Source of the DNA: Clostridium disporicum
GTDB lineage: Bacteria > Bacillota > Clostridia > Clostridiales > Clostridiaceae
NCBI RefSeq assembly: GCF_001405015.1
Contig: NZ_CYZX01000004.1
Location: 142,558-206,557 of the forward strand
Direction: 5' to 3'
Length of the DNA: 64,000 nucleotides
This document shows positions 61,801 to 64,000 of the stretch, one piece after another. The translations under genes were made by a program, and so were the position numbers. Below the pieces are notes generated by a model. It was not told where the DNA came from, ran no database searches, and was given only the letters and a program-made list of their open reading frames with translations. Position 1 is the first letter of the stretch; each line of letters opens with the position of its first letter.

Positions 61801-63204
61801 ATGTATAAGAGACAAATAGAAGAGTATTTTAACTTACATAAAGATGAGATGTTAGAGGATATATGTAAAATTATAAGAATAAAAAGTGATCGCCAAGAGC
61901 CGAAGGAGAATATGCCTTTTGGTGAAGGTGTACTTAAGGCTTTAGAAGAATCTTTAAAAATTGCAAGTAATATGGGATTTAAGACTACTAATTATGATAA
62001 TTATGTAGGAGCTGTAGATTTTAATGATAAAGAAAAAGCTTTAGATATATTAGCTCACTTAGATGTAGTTCCAGCTGGAGATGAGTGGACAGTAACTGAG
62101 CCATATGAACCAGTAATAAAAGATGGTAAATTATATGGAAGAGGATCAGCAGATGATAAAGGGCCTGCAATAGTAGCCTTATATGCTTTAAAAGCAGTTA
62201 AGGATTTAAATATTCCATTAAGCAAGAATGTTAGACTAATTTTAGGAACTGATGAAGAGTGTGGAAGTGGAGATATTAAACATTATTATAAAATAGAAAA
62301 GGAAGCTCCTATGACATTTTCGCCAGATGCAGATTTCCCAGTTATAAATGTTGAAAAAGGTGGATTAAAAGGCCTATTTAATGCAAGTTATAGTGAAAGC
62401 AAAGAAATTCCTAGAATTCTTTCAGTAAATTCAGGAGTAAAGATTAATGTTATTCCAGATAAAGCAACTGCAGTAATTGAAGGATTTAAAAAAGAAGAGA
62501 TGGAAAAATATTGTAAAAAAGCTACTGAGTCAACTGGAGTAAAATTTGTTGTAAGTGAATCAGATAATAACTGTGTAATTAACGCAAAAGGAGTAGGTGG
62601 ACATGCTGCTCATCCTACTGGTGGAAATAATGCATTAACAGCTATTATTCAGTTATTAGCTTCTATGCCATTTGCTAAGAGCGAGGGATTTGAAAGAATA
62701 TGTGCTATAAACAAATTACTACCTCATGGTGATTATTACGGAGAAGCTCTTGGAGTAAAGATGTCCGATAAGGTATCCGGAGAATTAACTTTATCATTTA
62801 ATATTTTTGAGTATAGTACAACAGGGTTAAAAGGAACGTTTGATTGTAGAGCTCCACTTTGTGCTAATGATGAAAATTTAAGAGATGTCGTTGCTAAAAA
62901 CCTAAAGATTAATGGAATTGAATTAGAACCATGCAATGTATCCGATGGGCATTATGTGGACGAAAACTCTGATTTTATCCAAACGTTATTAAGATGTTAT
63001 GAAATGTATAGCGGTAAAAAGGGTGAGTGTATAGCTATTGGTGGAGGTACTTATGTACACCGTCTAAAAAATGGAGTAGCATTCGGTTGTACAATGCCAG
63101 GAACTGATAATAATATGCATGGAAATGATGAATTTGCAGTAGTTGATGAATTATTATTAAGTGCTAAAATATTTACTCAAGCTATAATAGAATTATGTAA
63201 ATAA
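61801..63204 (+). CDS. pepV: Dipeptidase PepV-like (M20 family)
   Basis: A zinc dipeptidase of 467 residues, typical for PepV. Metal-site motifs are LAHLDVVPAG (about 80-89), GRGSADDKGPA (about 113-123), DEECGSGD (about 151-158) and the late IGGGTYVHRL (about 413). It degrades dipeptides in the cytoplasm. ATG follows AAAGGAG. The next small gene starts 42 bp later. Confidence 0.93.
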   Translation: MYKRQIEEYFNLHKDEMLEDICKIIRIKSDRQEPKENMPFGEGVLKALEESLKIASNMGFKTTNYDNYVGAVDFNDKEKALDILAHLDVVPAGDEWTVTEPYEPVIKDGKLYGRGSADDKGPAIVALYALKAVKDLNIPLSKNVRLILGTDEECGSGDIKHYYKIEKEAPMTFSPDADFPVINVEKGGLKGLFNASYSESKEIPRILSVNSGVKINVIPDKATAVIEGFKKEEMEKYCKKATESTGVKFVVSESDNNCVINAKGVGGHAAHPTGGNNALTAIIQLLASMPFAKSEGFERICAINKLLPHGDYYGEALGVKMSDKVSGELTLSFNIFEYSTTGLKGTFDCRAPLCANDENLRDVVAKNLKINGIELEPCNVSDGHYVDENSDFIQTLLRCYEMYSGKKGECIAIGGGTYVHRLKNGVAFGCTMPGTDNNMHGNDEFAVVDELLLSAKIFTQAIIELCK

Positions 63205-63246
63205 TAATATACTATAATCAATTAAAAAATATAGGAGTGATATTAA

Positions 63247-63624
63247 ATGGGTTTATTTAATGGAATTATAGGAAATGCATCAGAAGTTGATATAAATAAG
63301 TTGGCTCAAGATTATGATAAGTTATTAGGGCCAAGTGAACGAATTGAAAAAGCATATAAATTAATAAGAGATATGATTATATTTACTAATAAGAGATTAA
63401 TAATAGTTGATAAGCAAGGAGTGACAGGAAAGAAGACTGAATATCGTTCAGTACCATATAGAGCTATTACTAATTTTTCAGTAGAAACTGCAGGGCATTT
63501 TGATTTAGATGCAGAACTGAAAATTTACATTTCAGGAATGAGTATGCCAATAGAAAAGACTTTCAGCAGTGGATGCAATATATATGAAGTTCAAGCTATA
63601 CTTGCAGAGTATTGTAGTAAATAA
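63247..63624 (+). CDS. Bacterial PH domain protein
   Basis: A 125-residue protein with the bacterial pleckstrin-homology-like fold (DUF1696 type): FTNKRLIIVDKQGVTGKK and YRSVPYRAITNFSVETAG are typical. Usually a soluble homo-oligomer of unknown role. ATG follows AGGAGTGA. A second short gene follows after 23 bp. Confidence 0.88.
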   Translation: MGLFNGIIGNASEVDINKLAQDYDKLLGPSERIEKAYKLIRDMIIFTNKRLIIVDKQGVTGKKTEYRSVPYRAITNFSVETAGHFDLDAELKIYISGMSMPIEKTFSSGCNIYEVQAILAEYCSK

Positions 63625-63647
63625 GAGAAATAACAGGAGAAGAGGGT

Positions 63648-63896
63648 ATGTGGATAAGGGTACAAGATGAAAAGACATTAGTAGAACCTAAGATAATTGA
63701 AATTACTAAGGGAATACTGAAAAAGTCCAAATATACTATTGTAGGTAAAGTTACTAATAGTACTCAGGAGATGGTAGTAAATTTAGGGACATATGATAGT
63801 GAAGAAATTGCAGATAGGGTATTTGAAGAGATTGAACAAGCGATTCTTAGTGATAAAAAAATATATGTAGTGCCAGAAAGTAATGGAATATATTAA
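63648..63896 (+). CDS. Hypothetical small protein
   Basis: An 82-residue soluble protein, largely beta-strand by eye (IEITKGILKKSKYTIVGKVT), with no recognised motif. ATG follows CAGGAGAAGAG, and the gap to the PH-domain gene suggests co-transcription. Confidence 0.75.
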   Translation: MWIRVQDEKTLVEPKIIEITKGILKKSKYTIVGKVTNSTQEMVVNLGTYDSEEIADRVFEEIEQAILSDKKIYVVPESNGIY

Positions 63897-63995
63897 TTTA
63901 AAGAGAAGGCTCTGTTAGACAATAATGTTGATATGTGCATATAATTTACAAATAGTGTTATAATATAGATAATAGCACTATTGGAGGTAATATTT

Positions 63996-64000
63996 ATGGC
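63996..64000 (+). CDS. 5' end of the next gene (truncated by the window)
   Basis: An ATG at 63996-63998 follows TTGGAGGT at about 63980-63987 with good spacing. Only the first two codons are partly visible. Confidence 0.6.

Noticed and set aside
1..64000. CRISPR arrays, tRNA/rRNA genes, transposases, prophage or defence islands
   Set aside because: No regularly spaced repeats, cloverleaf-like genes or recognisable transposase, integrase, nuclease-helicase or phage structural proteins were found on reading both strands by eye.

Overview
The window is a low-GC, densely packed bacterial chromosome segment that fits Clostridium sensu stricto. The evidence is T-box leaders, strong GGAGG ribosome binding sites, A/T-ending codons, a reverse rubrerythrin, DUF1540 and DUF1002 proteins, an anaerobic sulfatase-maturase-type radical SAM enzyme, and many PTS and ABC sugar systems. 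A gut-type anaerobic saccharolytic Clostridium is likely; I cannot name the species. I see no rRNA, tRNA, CRISPR array, transposase or prophage block.

Layout. 1-3.6 kb: the 3' end of an unidentified gene, a membrane-anchored L,D-transpeptidase, and an isoleucine T-box leader driving a BrnQ transporter. 3.6-7.5 kb: a beta-glucoside cassette (PTS EIIC, HutC/GntR repressor, GH1 glycosidase) with a recognisable repeated operator. 7.5-11.2 kb: a redox/sulfur block (split NapH-like protein plus ferredoxin, Crp/Fnr regulator, rhodanese, CoA-disulfide reductase with rhodanese). 11.2-12.6 kb: a tryptophan T-box leader and TrpP-type transporter, then a small Cys-rich protein. 12.6-21.3 kb: an amino-sugar (probably GalNAc/galactosamine) regulon: mannose-family EIIB/C/D, AraC regulator, AgaS-like SIS isomerase, EIIA, YajC-like protein, NagA, an unknown membrane protein and a class II aldolase. 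21.5-28.6 kb: an NSS transporter with its tiny MetS-like subunit, copper homeostasis (csoR-copA-copZ), a lysophospholipase-like hydrolase and a thioredoxin-like protein. 28.7-36.8 kb: glycogen branching and debranching enzymes, then a DUF990-type ABC exporter. 37-43.7 kb: DUF1540 protein, reverse rubrerythrin, YdcF, a phosphodiesterase, a coiled-coil protein, the radical SAM enzyme and an orphan. 44-49.3 kb: glycogen phosphorylase, hydrolases and MsrAB. 49.4-54 kb: an AraC regulator and an ABC sugar importer without its ATPase. 54-64 kb: a flavinylated fumarate-reductase-like lipoprotein, an amidase, ribosomal protein bS21, a DUF1002 protein, proC, a patatin, a phosphatase, a hydrolase, a dipeptidase and small proteins.

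How it works together. Much of the window is nutrient capture: two amino-acid transporters controlled by uncharged tRNA, three sugar uptake systems each with a local regulator, and glycogen turnover enzymes. A 13-base cre-like word shared by both PTS loci suggests common catabolite control.

The least explained items are two large palindromic intergenic elements (about 16.4-16.6 kb and 36.9-37.0 kb), an 18-bp stem enclosing 50 nt next to the beta-glucoside repressor, an Ile-rich microORF between the Ile T-box and brnQ, an untranslated terminator-ended segment before the sugar ABC operon, the unknown membrane protein translationally coupled to nagA, and the orphan gene at 42.5 kb. I did not find a convincing new defence or mobile system.
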